A stretch of 64,000 nucleotides of DNA from CAZICM01 sp964537685 (lineage in GTDB: Bacteria > Myxococcota_A > Polyangia > Polyangiales > Polyangiaceae). Numbering within the stretch: position 1 is the first letter of the stretch; every line of letters starts with the position of its first letter. Below are positions 33,835 to 42,567 of this stretch, piece by piece. Below the pieces are notes generated by a model. The model made no database searches. It was not told the DNA's origin and saw only the letters and a list, made by a program, of their open reading frames with translations. A program made the position numbers and the translations under genes. The stretch lies in NCBI GenBank assembly GCA_964537685.1, contig CAZICM010000011.1, forward strand, positions 62,001-126,000. Direction: 5' to 3'.

Positions 33835-34401
33835 ATGCACGCACGATTCGCCGCAGTCGTTCTACTTGCAATGCTTGCCGTCTCCTGCCGCACGCCGTTC
33901 CGGGATAAAAGAACGCCCTCGGGCGGTTTCTGCACGGACATGCCGGTTTATCCCGCGGGACAAGAGCCGCAGCAGGAGTATCATCGCCTTGGCCCGATCG
34001 CGAGTTCGCCCGAGGCCAGAACCGAAGCGGAAAGGCTCGAGTCGCTCCGCAAGGCCGCCTGTGATGCGGGCGGCGATGGGGTGATGGAGGCCGTGAATGA
34101 AGAGATTCGCACCGAGCAGGCAACTTACGTCATTGTGGCCAGCGGGACGGCCATTATGTGGGTGCGGCGCGAGGGTGTCGATCAGCGGCCGATTACGGTG
34201 CTGACCCAGCCCAAGCCGGTTCCTACCCATGTCGCTTCCGCCGAGCCCGCTCCTCCGCCTCCTGCGACGACGACCGCGGCTGCTCCTCCCCCTCCGCCTC
34301 CCGCGACGACGACTGCGGCCCCGCCGCCTCCCCCGCCCTCGGCGTCCACGCCCGCGCCTAAGCCCACGTCGAAATTCCCGACCATCCCCTCCAAGAAATA
34401 A
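33835..34401 (+). CDS. Putative lipoprotein with Pro/Ala/Thr-rich tail
   Basis: The 188 residues open with a signal peptide ending at Cys18 (LAVSC). A small domain (about 30-110) holds two or three Cys residues and the pattern LRKAACDAGGDGVMEAVNEE, reminiscent of YbjQ/DUF4156-like lipoproteins that have an ACxxGGDxV motif. The C-terminal 75 residues are Pro/Ala/Thr repeats (PPPATTTAA twice), probably a spacer that reaches through the periplasm or cell wall. No function can be assigned. Confidence 0.65.
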   Translation: MHARFAAVVLLAMLAVSCRTPFRDKRTPSGGFCTDMPVYPAGQEPQQEYHRLGPIASSPEARTEAERLESLRKAACDAGGDGVMEAVNEEIRTEQATYVIVASGTAIMWVRREGVDQRPITVLTQPKPVPTHVASAEPAPPPPATTTAAAPPPPPPATTTAAPPPPPPSASTPAPKPTSKFPTIPSKK

Positions 34402-34425
34402 TTCATTCAATTCAAACGTATTCGA

Positions 34426-34455
34426 GCCCGGGCACAATTGAATTGGTCCCCGGGC
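34426..34455. terminator. Stem-loop between convergent genes
   Basis: A perfect 7-base GC stem (GCCCGGG with CCCGGGC) encloses a 16-base loop in the 112-base gap between two convergent genes. There is no T-run on either side, so it may act as a bidirectional RNA 3'-end structure rather than a classical terminator. Confidence 0.35.
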
Positions 34456-34513
34456 CGCGGCTTATTTCAGATCGCGGCCAATCCAATCATTTATTGATTC
34501 AATTTGATATTGA

Positions 34514-36400
34514 TTAATTTTGGGGCGGAGGCGGGGGAGGTGCTTCCGGCGTGGGCGCGGGAGAAGGCGCGGGAGCGGGCGGCTTGACGGGGGGTGCCTT
34601 TGAGGGGGGAAGCACGCTCTTTGGAAGCACATTCTCAATCTTTGGCAATGCAGGCGCGTCCACCGTGCCCGATTTCGGAAGCGTTTGGCCGCCCGTCGGC
34701 AAATTGCCTTTATCGGGAAGCGTTCCGCCCTCAGAACCGGGCAATACTTTTTGGCCTGGAGGCAGCCCCGTTCCCGATTTAGGCAAATTCGACGAATTGG
34801 TGGGTAATACGGAGGTATCTCCCGTTCCCGACATATTGAGCGGCTTCGGGCCGTGGGGCTGCTCAACCGTTTTGATTTTGAAAACAACACGCCTGTTTTT
34901 AGACGTTTTGAATTTACATTCAGGCGTTAAGCCTTCGTCTGGGCCAAGACAGCCTGTGTCGTCATACAATGGCTTGGTGTGGCCATAACCAACAGCCTTA
35001 ATGCGCGCACCATCGACGCCCCGATCCATTAAGAATTGCCGGACGCTATTTACGCGGCGCTGCGATAAATTAATATTGTAGACATCGCCTGCACGTATAT
35101 CGGTATGCCCTTCAATTTCAAGGGATTCAATCTCCCGGTGCTCCACCATGACTTTGGCCACTTCTTCGAGCACCGACATCGATTCGGGAAGAATAATGTC
35201 TTTATCGGTCGCGAAATGCACCTGATCCAAAATAACAATTTCATCGCCCTTAATAAATGCGCCTGGGCATCCATTCCTTCCGCGCGGCCCAGCCGGGATA
35301 TCGGGACACTCATCGACCCGGTCAAACCAGCCGTCTCCATCCCGGTCTTGATCCGGACAGCCGTTGTTCTCAGGCTTTCCGGCCACATCGGGACAGCGAT
35401 CCGCTTCGCGGATTAAACCATCCCGATCGGGATCCTCGGTATTCTGTTCCAATATACGATTAATTTCTTCTTGCTCTCTGGTCGTGTGGGGCTGATATGT
35501 GATGCTATTGAAAAAGCGAATCGCCGGAGCGCCAAAGCTGCAGGCCGCGCCAAAGCTTCCTCCAAAGGTAACGGTGATGCCGTATTTGGTTTGCCAGCGC
35601 AGGCCAAGCAATACTTCAGCCGGAATTTGCGCGGGATCGTCGGGATAGCTTTTAATGGATGGATATCCGTAGAGATTGCCCACGACCGAAAGGCCCCAGC
35701 TTTGAACGATATACATTTCGGCGCCCACGCCGAAAGAACCTTGATCACCAATTAAAACACCTGCGAATTGGCGCTCGGGGCGAAGCCTGATTCCGCCGTT
35801 GAGCGCGATGAGCAGGCCAAAATCAAAACGGTAATCGGCAATGAGTCCCGCGCCGCCCGCGAATGCGCCGTTGCCCGTAAAAGCCAGCGGATCGCCCGTG
35901 GGAATATCAACGCCGCCCGTGAGCGAAAGAGCAAAACCTTCTTTGACTTCGTCTTTGCGATTTAAATAGGGCAGCGCCAATTTCGCATTAAGCCTTAAAT
36001 CGCCGAATGCGGGCGACTTCACTTCGCCTTCTGTTCCAATCGATCGCAAATTGCTGCCGGCCTGCCATGCGACAAATGGAGCGGCCAATGTCAAATCAAG
36101 CCAATTAAACAGGCCAATTCCAGCTAAACCCGTCAGCGTGAGGCGCGCTGTTACGGCCTCAATCGCTTGTCCCGTATCCGCCGAGACAATCACCAAAGGA
36201 TCGAAAGCCAAGTCATAAAAAAGACCAATTACAGGCGAAATATGCCCAATCACTTCGGTCTTTTGAACCATCACCAAATCGCGCGGAGCCGCCGAAGGCC
36301 GGAAGATTTGAGCATCAAACCGGCCCTCCTGCTGAGCGAGTGCGTTCGCCGAAAAAAGCAGTGTTCCAAGCGAAAGAAGTGCTGAAATGCTCCGCTTCAC
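34514..36400 (-). CDS. traB: TraB-like outer-membrane protein: barrel, TSP3 repeats, OmpA domain
   Basis: The 628-residue protein has a signal peptide (cleavage near ALAQ at 21-24), a region of about 300 residues with alternating strands as in an outer-membrane barrel (GLALNGGIRLRPERQF-type), calcium-binding thrombospondin type 3 repeats (DPDRDGLIREADRCPD, DQDRDGDGWFDRVDECPD), an OmpA peptidoglycan-binding domain (IEGHTDIRAGD, NLSQRRVNSVRQFL) and a Pro-rich tail with ten LPx elements. This is the layout reported for Myxococcus TraB, partner of the TraA receptor in outer-membrane exchange. Its start overlaps the TraA-like gene by 4 bases, as expected for a traAB operon. Other OmpA/TSP3 porin-like proteins share parts of the layout, so confidence in the TraB identity is moderate. 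Confidence 0.65.
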   Translation of the reverse strand: MKRSISALLSLGTLLFSANALAQQEGRFDAQIFRPSAAPRDLVMVQKTEVIGHISPVIGLFYDLAFDPLVIVSADTGQAIEAVTARLTLTGLAGIGLFNWLDLTLAAPFVAWQAGSNLRSIGTEGEVKSPAFGDLRLNAKLALPYLNRKDEVKEGFALSLTGGVDIPTGDPLAFTGNGAFAGGAGLIADYRFDFGLLIALNGGIRLRPERQFAGVLIGDQGSFGVGAEMYIVQSWGLSVVGNLYGYPSIKSYPDDPAQIPAEVLLGLRWQTKYGITVTFGGSFGAACSFGAPAIRFFNSITYQPHTTREQEEINRILEQNTEDPDRDGLIREADRCPDVAGKPENNGCPDQDRDGDGWFDRVDECPDIPAGPRGRNGCPGAFIKGDEIVILDQVHFATDKDIILPESMSVLEEVAKVMVEHREIESLEIEGHTDIRAGDVYNINLSQRRVNSVRQFLMDRGVDGARIKAVGYGHTKPLYDDTGCLGPDEGLTPECKFKTSKNRRVVFKIKTVEQPHGPKPLNMSGTGDTSVLPTNSSNLPKSGTGLPPGQKVLPGSEGGTLPDKGNLPTGGQTLPKSGTVDAPALPKIENVLPKSVLPPSKAPPVKPPAPAPSPAPTPEAPPPPPPQN

Positions 36401-38397
36401 GACCGACCTCGCATTCGCCGCCTAAGCAATAATGCCATCATAGCAAGTCCTACGAGTCCAGCGGGAGGCGGATCTTCTTTGCTCTTGTTTCCAATGCTCG
36501 AGTCACACGCTGTTCCCAATGTCCCGCCGCAGGCCACGTCGCCCGGCATCGGACCCAGCGCGCATTCTTTGGCCTCGGCGTTTTCTGTGTAACGGCAGTG
36601 TTCATTGCCAAGACAATCAATATTGGTTTTGCAGGACGGCGTACAGGTGTTGGTGCTTAAATCGCAGGTTCCGCCGCAGGGGCATTGCGTGTCGGCATAG
36701 CATTCAACGCATTTTTCCGCGTCGCAGAAGGGCGTCGCCGGATCGCAGCTCATCATGCATTGGCTTTCGCATTGGTGTGTGTTCGGATTGCAGGCACCCA
36801 CTTTGCAATGCTCGTCCGTTATACACCGGACGCAGCTTGCATTATCAGCGATTTGATTGCCTAAACAATAGGGTGTATCGCCAAAACAGGTTTCACAGCG
36901 CAGCCCGCAATGCCGGTCGCGCGTGCAGGCCGTGCAAATGCCGCTCAAACAGAAATCGCCGTCTTTGCAATCCATATCGGAAGCGCATTGAGCGCAGGCG
37001 GTTCCGAGCGGGCCGGGCAGGCAAAACGGAAAGTCATCGGGACAAATGGAGCATTCGGGGCCGCAGCAGGTTTTGGTTTGATTTTTATTCAGCTCGGGAA
37101 CGCAATGCCCAATGGTTAAATCGCATATACCGCCGTTTTCGCATTCGGCGTCGGATTGGCATTCAATGCAAACCGGCGGCTCGTCCTGTCCGAGCGCGAC
37201 GCATTTCATCAAGCGGCCGTATTCATTGGGCGGGCAGCAATTGCAGGAATTGCCCGCGCAGCCGCTGCTATCGAAGCACCAATCGCATTTATGGTCGATA
37301 CAGGCTTTTCCGCGGGGACAATCGCTGTCATCGGCGCATTCTTCGCACGTATTGTCGATGCATTTTTTGCCCATGGGGCAATCGTTGTCATCGCGGCATC
37401 CGCCGCATTCCAGCGTGCCGTTTTTATTGATGCAGAAGGGGGTTGCGCCTCCGCAGGGCGAACATGTGGCGCCGCATAACAGAGCTGAATCGCAGGGCGA
37501 ACAGACGGCGGCCTCATTGCAGTAATAACCGGGCAGGCAGCCATTGGTGCCAGGTAAATTCACGAAGGCCCGATCGCATTGCTTGCATTGATTGATATCG
37601 GGGAAGGGGGCCGCGCCGCTTAAGGTTTGAAAGAATTGCGAGGGAGGGAAAATCGTAAAGGCGGACGTTTGAAGGCTGGTGCTGCCCATCGCATTGGCGG
37701 GCAGCTCGAAATCGGTAAAAGGTCCGATGAAATAAGACATTTCAAGCGCCGCATGCTCGCCGATTTCAACATAAAGAACTTCAACCGGATATAAACCAGC
37801 TTCGGTGAAATTGACTTCTCCCGTCGTGCGCCATGTGGGGAAACCCAATTGAGGCGGCCGGATTAGAATGGGATAGCCTTTATTGTTTTTATCAAAAAAC
37901 GTGAGGCTTACAGCATCATCGGTATAAAAACCAATATGAACGGATTTTCCTACCAAATCGGCGGTTACATTAAAAAAGCCGCGGAGGCGCGTGGCAAAAG
38001 ATGCGGTGATAGGGTCGGCGCCGGCCGGAAGGAGAAAATCGCAGCCGCCTTCCAAGCATGTGGGCAGCATTGAATTGGTGAAGTCGCCGTAGCTCAGCTT
38101 TAAGCCCGTCGCATTGTTATTGCTCAAATCCAAGAGCGTGCGGACCGTGCCCTCCACGCGGTCCATGATGTGGGCCTCCATGAAGGTATTGAGATTGCCA
38201 TTGTAGTTTGCGACGCCCAGCGTGCCGAAGTCCGTGCCTGGCACCGTGGAAACCGCCGTCGCGGCGCACAAGCCATTTCCTTCGCTTGTCAGAGGTGGCG
38301 TGACAGGCCCGCTGATCACCACGGGAGCCGCGTAAAGACTCGCGGGAAGGAGGGACGCGGAAAGCAATACGCCGAGGAAAATAGACTTTGATGCCAT
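36397..38397 (-). CDS. traA: TraA-like outer-membrane-exchange receptor: PA14-like domain, Cys-rich repeats, MYXO-CTERM-like tail
   Basis: TraA is the polymorphic surface receptor by which myxobacteria recognise kin and fuse outer membranes. This 666-residue protein has a signal peptide (cleaved near SLYA, residue 23) and an N-terminal segment (NTFMEAHIMDRVEGTVRTLLD). A PA14-like domain follows at about 130-230 (VHIGFYTDDAVSLTF, FTEAGLYPVEVLYVE), then some 350 residues of Cys-rich repeats (CRDDNDCPMGKKC, CADDSDCPRGKAC). It ends in a sorting tail: PPPAGLVGLAMMALLL then an Arg cluster. The length is near that of Myxococcus xanthus TraA, and the TraB-like gene follows with a 4-base overlap. Confidence 0.7.
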   Translation of the reverse strand: MASKSIFLGVLLSASLLPASLYAAPVVISGPVTPPLTSEGNGLCAATAVSTVPGTDFGTLGVANYNGNLNTFMEAHIMDRVEGTVRTLLDLSNNNATGLKLSYGDFTNSMLPTCLEGGCDFLLPAGADPITASFATRLRGFFNVTADLVGKSVHIGFYTDDAVSLTFFDKNNKGYPILIRPPQLGFPTWRTTGEVNFTEAGLYPVEVLYVEIGEHAALEMSYFIGPFTDFELPANAMGSTSLQTSAFTIFPPSQFFQTLSGAAPFPDINQCKQCDRAFVNLPGTNGCLPGYYCNEAAVCSPCDSALLCGATCSPCGGATPFCINKNGTLECGGCRDDNDCPMGKKCIDNTCEECADDSDCPRGKACIDHKCDWCFDSSGCAGNSCNCCPPNEYGRLMKCVALGQDEPPVCIECQSDAECENGGICDLTIGHCVPELNKNQTKTCCGPECSICPDDFPFCLPGPLGTACAQCASDMDCKDGDFCLSGICTACTRDRHCGLRCETCFGDTPYCLGNQIADNASCVRCITDEHCKVGACNPNTHQCESQCMMSCDPATPFCDAEKCVECYADTQCPCGGTCDLSTNTCTPSCKTNIDCLGNEHCRYTENAEAKECALGPMPGDVACGGTLGTACDSSIGNKSKEDPPPAGLVGLAMMALLLRRRMRGRS

Positions 38398-38515
38398 AGG
38401 GATTCCGCCTGCACTCTACATCAATAGGGATGCGATGAATATCGCCGGGAGCGCCTGCAAGGATGCCACATCGGGCGCCAAGGTTTTAACTTTTCTACGT
38501 TATTTTTGAGCGGGC

Positions 38516-41500
38516 TTATTCGGGCGGGAAAATAAACACAGCGGCCCCTGCCACATCGGGCGATGGATCGCTGGCATAGATCTCGAGGCGTTTGCGGCGT
38601 TCGGACGTCCAGCCGTCTTTGGGCCGGGCCGATTGAACCAAGGCACATAAGGCGAGGCGGCGGAGTTGTGAGGCGTTTTGGGCCCGGAGTTCTTGTTCAA
38701 TCAGCGAGGGATGGGTATTTTCTTCAATTGCACGCTGGGCGGCGGCCATTGCATCGGAATGCAATAGATTTCTCGATGAAAGCTCGATAAAATAGTTGAC
38801 CAAATCTTTGGTATTTAGCATTTTTGAGGCCAGTTCAATGGCCAAGATCACGGAGAGGGGATCGCGGTTAAGCGCTTTAAATAATTGCTCGGCAATACGT
38901 AAGTGATGAGCCGGAGCATAGGGGCCGAGCTGGGCCATCAGGATGGGAACAAGGGTTTTGATATGACGCCGCTTGGGCACCAGCTCCATGAGACATTGGG
39001 CCACCGCGCCTGCTTCGCCGGGATGCATTCGAATGAGCACGGCCGAGAGCGCATGCGCGGATTCATCGGGATGCGTGCCTTGCACATGAAGCAAAAGCCT
39101 TTGAAAAAAGGCCCGGGATGTATCGCGCAAGGGTAAAAAGGCCGCGCGTTTTAATAATTCGAGACGGGCATCGGGCTCGGGCCTCGCCAAGATTTGAGCG
39201 AGCAGCCGAACCAAGCGGGCCTCGGCGTCGGGTGAAAGGCGATCGACCGGAATATCGGCCAGTTTCGACGATAAAATCCAATCGGAATCCGAGGCTGCCC
39301 GATGAAATATTTCCCATGTTTCCGGGCGATTTAAATGATCCCAAAGCGCGCGGAGTAAGGCGATTCTCACGTCGCGGTGAAGTCCCGGCCGATCCAATTG
39401 AATTAAATCGTGAAATGAGTCTTCTCCGCCCATTTCTCCGAGCAGCCTCACGACTTCTTTGGCGACTGTTACTTTTGAGGTGGGCACGCTCCGCAATTGC
39501 TTGAGCACCGCTTCGCGGGTCATTTCGGAAAAGGCTTTTCGAAGTGCATAGATTGCGTATCGAATTCGATCGTCACCTAAACATTCGATGAGCGTCGTCA
39601 TTCCTTGGCCTGCATCTAGCCATGGAAGCGCGCGGATGGCGATTTCGCGCACGGGTGGGCGGGTATCGGATGCATACGATAGAATTGGACCCGGATCGGC
39701 ATAGGCGAGGCAGGCCAGTGTGCTCAATGCAAATCGGAGGGTGGGAACGTCTCTCTTTTGATCGGCGAGAAGCGAATTTAATGCGATTGCATATCGGTTC
39801 TGTTGAATTTGAGTCCAGCGGCCGTGGCCCCGTTCGAAATCGATAACCCAAGAAGTGCGGCCAGTGGCGAATCTTCCCGACATGGGCTTTCCATCGAGCA
39901 AGGGCGGGAGCAGATCTTGGCGGTATTGGCTGATCAGCGAGGCCACACAGGGGATGAGGCAAAAACTCTTATCCTGCTCGAAGAGGCGGACGGCGAGGCC
40001 GGCAAAGCGTCTGGGCGCGTGTTTTCGGAGCAATGCGAGCGAATTGACCGCAACGCCGACAAATGGCAATTCAGAGGCGAGGCGTTCCAATGCACCGAGC
40101 AATGGATCGGCATGTTTTAATCGGATTCCAAAGCTTTGGCTGAGCGTGAGCAAGGCAATTGCCCGTTCCCGGGTCGCCCAGACGGTTGCCAATTCGTTCA
40201 GATAAGGTGACAATTTTTTGGTTTGTTCTGCCGTGAGCCCGTCTCCAATTCCGTAGGTGGACACCGAGCCGCGGGTTTCAAGCAGCTTCTCGAGCCATTT
40301 CGCGCCCCATGCGCCGTCGATGCGAAAGAGGCGCACGATTAGCCTTTCTGCGGCTGCCGCTGTGCTTGGGGATAAGTCGGCGGCGTCGAGCGCATCTTGG
40401 GCAATCGCCCCGACGGTCTCCAAATGCGCGCTTGAAAAACAGGCGATCGGAAGCGCCGCCAGCGATTCGAGCATCGCGAGCCGAACCGGGTCTTGTTCGA
40501 ATTTGCGCGAGCGCACAAGGGCCAGCGCATCGGCGATAGAAGCCCGATCGAGTGCCACGCTCGGAATCAGAATGCGCAAAGCCTTGGCCCGCTCTTCGCC
40601 TTCGGGATGGCCCAGCCAGGGCAGCAGAACGTTCTTCGCCTCCGCAAAGGGAAGAAGGCGCGCATAGGGAAGCCTTCGTTCGGGTTTGTTGGCGATGTTT
40701 TTCAGCTCAAAAAGATGCCGCTTCGCTTCCCGCTCGCGCAGGTCGCGGGGCAAATCCTCGAGGGCTGGAAGAACAATGGTTCCATCGTTGGTTTGAGCCG
40801 CGGCGGACCAGCGCTTGTAGGCGCGCTCCCTGGCCTTGGCATCGGGCCCCTCGCTTGGGATGTGGCGAAATAGAAAGGCGCCGTAAGAGCCTCCCGTCCG
40901 CTCGAGAAAGGCTTGGATGACGCTCTTTCGATCGTCGCCGGATAACCTTAAAAACCAGCGTCTTCCGCGTTTGCTGTCCGAGAGCGTGCTCGCTGCGTGA
41001 GCGATTAAATAGGCGAGCCGTTCGGCGCCGAGTTTATGCGCGACCGCATCAAAGCGCACGACGCCAAACGCACCCGGCGGACGCTGAGGACGGCTGCTCT
41101 CCCGCCTCATTTTTAACAGATCGAACACTTCGGTGGGCCGCTTGCGGACAAGCTCGCGAAGCGCCGCCGCTAGGGTGTTGGTCTCTTCGTTCCGTTCAAA
41201 TAGAAGGCGAATCAGCTTTAGTGTCGCATCGGGCGCGCCTTTGGCGAGCAGCGCAAAGAGGGACATGTAGCGATAGCGCTGCCTCGGATCGAGCGAAGGC
41301 GAGGCTTGAACTTCGCGGATCAGGAACTCCGCGGTGAATGCGGGGTGGTATTTGGCGAGTCTCACAAAGGCTAAAGAACCCGCTTTTTCATGCAGTTCCG
41401 ATGCGTACTGCTCCGCGAGCGCGCTCGAGCCATAGGCCAGTAAATCGATCGCCTTGGGATTGTTTTTGTCGTTCAGGCATTGAGCGATAAATGCATCGGC

Positions 41501-41872
41501 TGGGGCGCTCAGGCCGTGACGGGATAGGTGCCCGAGCATTCTTGTGAGCAGTCTTCGCTCGGCGATTTGATGAAGCGCAGCCGTGATCTGCTCATTGGAA
41601 CAAGCGATGCGCAATAGCCGCGCTGCCTTGCGGCGCACAGAGCGCGAAACATCTCCGATGCAGCCCAGAACAACCGCTGCGTCCCGGCTTCCGTACACCG
41701 TTTGAAGCGCCAGGCAGCGCACATAGATGCTTTCGTGCGAGCGCATCGCGCCGACACAGGCCAAAGCGTCGCTATCGCCCGAAGCGGCGCGCCTCCCCAA
41801 TTCAACCATCCGGCGCGCGCGGGCATGGTGCGTGAGCGGTTCAAGCTCGGAAAGCAATGAGTCGAGATTCAT
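38516..41872 (-). CDS. Large HEAT-repeat protein
   Basis: The 1,118 residues are helical repeats from end to end, with recurring HEAT-like signatures (YVRCLALQTVYGSRDAAVVLGCI, VRRKAARLLRIACS, PVREIAIRALPWLD, VRIALLRALWDHL). There is no signal peptide or membrane segment, so it is probably cytoplasmic. It has no recognisable catalytic domain. It probably serves as a protein-binding scaffold, but the partner is unknown. A GNAT acetyltransferase gene lies 33 bases upstream on the same strand. The traA-like gene ends 118 bases downstream, so a longer transcript is possible. Confidence 0.75.
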   Translation of the reverse strand: MNLDSLLSELEPLTHHARARRMVELGRRAASGDSDALACVGAMRSHESIYVRCLALQTVYGSRDAAVVLGCIGDVSRSVRRKAARLLRIACSNEQITAALHQIAERRLLTRMLGHLSRHGLSAPADAFIAQCLNDKNNPKAIDLLAYGSSALAEQYASELHEKAGSLAFVRLAKYHPAFTAEFLIREVQASPSLDPRQRYRYMSLFALLAKGAPDATLKLIRLLFERNEETNTLAAALRELVRKRPTEVFDLLKMRRESSRPQRPPGAFGVVRFDAVAHKLGAERLAYLIAHAASTLSDSKRGRRWFLRLSGDDRKSVIQAFLERTGGSYGAFLFRHIPSEGPDAKARERAYKRWSAAAQTNDGTIVLPALEDLPRDLREREAKRHLFELKNIANKPERRLPYARLLPFAEAKNVLLPWLGHPEGEERAKALRILIPSVALDRASIADALALVRSRKFEQDPVRLAMLESLAALPIACFSSAHLETVGAIAQDALDAADLSPSTAAAAERLIVRLFRIDGAWGAKWLEKLLETRGSVSTYGIGDGLTAEQTKKLSPYLNELATVWATRERAIALLTLSQSFGIRLKHADPLLGALERLASELPFVGVAVNSLALLRKHAPRRFAGLAVRLFEQDKSFCLIPCVASLISQYRQDLLPPLLDGKPMSGRFATGRTSWVIDFERGHGRWTQIQQNRYAIALNSLLADQKRDVPTLRFALSTLACLAYADPGPILSYASDTRPPVREIAIRALPWLDAGQGMTTLIECLGDDRIRYAIYALRKAFSEMTREAVLKQLRSVPTSKVTVAKEVVRLLGEMGGEDSFHDLIQLDRPGLHRDVRIALLRALWDHLNRPETWEIFHRAASDSDWILSSKLADIPVDRLSPDAEARLVRLLAQILARPEPDARLELLKRAAFLPLRDTSRAFFQRLLLHVQGTHPDESAHALSAVLIRMHPGEAGAVAQCLMELVPKRRHIKTLVPILMAQLGPYAPAHHLRIAEQLFKALNRDPLSVILAIELASKMLNTKDLVNYFIELSSRNLLHSDAMAAAQRAIEENTHPSLIEQELRAQNASQLRRLALCALVQSARPKDGWTSERRKRLEIYASDPSPDVAGAAVFIFPPE

Positions 41873-41905
41873 GGCGGGAGCGATGGTACGCCCCCTCCGA
41901 TCGCC

Positions 41906-42475
41906 TCACAGCTTCAGATACATGTGTATATCGTCAATGCGATGGTCGCCAATTCGAAAAGCATCTTTTCTAATTCCAAGCAATTGAAATCCCATACGTT
42001 CGTAGAGCTTGCGGGCGGGCCAATTTTCGCTGAACACACCGAGATCGATCCACGCCAAATGAGCTTCGGAACGAGCCCATTCAAACGCAGTCTCCATCAG
42101 CCGCCGCCCATTTCCCCGGCCTGTGAATTCCCGGAGCATGCCCATCCCCAAGGTGGCCCGGTGAAATTCCGCGGGAACCCGTCCGCCAATTAATTCAAGA
42201 TGACCGACAATACGTTTGGGTTTTTGACTCCATAGAAGCCAAGCCCGTCCCCACAGCGGCTCATTCAAAGCCTTGCTCCAGCGCTCGATGGCCCGGTTGT
42301 GAATATCGTCCCTCGACATTTTATTGGTCACTGCGAAGTGCGGCATTCCATCGGCGCCTGAGTGCGCGACATGCTCGACGATATGCACGGCAAACTCGCC
42401 CGCGTCCGTGAGCCTGGCGAGCGTGATGTCGGTGGGAAGTACAAGGGGGGCCGCGTCTTTTTGGAGTTCGCTCAT
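41906..42475 (-). CDS. GNAT-family N-acetyltransferase
   Basis: The 189-residue protein has the GNAT fold order: strand WLLWSQKPKRIVGHLEL, then the acetyl-CoA loop MLREFTGRGNGRRLMETAFEWAR (the R/Q-x-x-G-x-G/A signature reads REFTGRGNG), then the C-terminal WIDLGVFSENWPARKLYERMGFQ (motif B). This C-terminal pattern is closest to RimI/RimL-like and phosphinothricin-type GNATs. The substrate is unknown. It precedes the HEAT-repeat gene and diverges from pepP over a gap of about 90 bases. Confidence 0.85.
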   Translation of the reverse strand: MSELQKDAAPLVLPTDITLARLTDAGEFAVHIVEHVAHSGADGMPHFAVTNKMSRDDIHNRAIERWSKALNEPLWGRAWLLWSQKPKRIVGHLELIGGRVPAEFHRATLGMGMLREFTGRGNGRRLMETAFEWARSEAHLAWIDLGVFSENWPARKLYERMGFQLLGIRKDAFRIGDHRIDDIHMYLKL

Positions 42476-42567
42476 CGGGCCGGGGCCACGATAACAACAA
42501 AGCCTGTATGGCGGCTGTTTTTGCTGCGCTGTTTAAAAGATGGGCGGCCTATACTCCGCGCCCGTCC

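Noticed and set aside
34514..34860. LPxSG motifs in the TraB-like tail as sortase signals
   Set aside because: They are internal, repeated and not followed by a hydrophobic segment with basic end, so they do not form a sorting signal.
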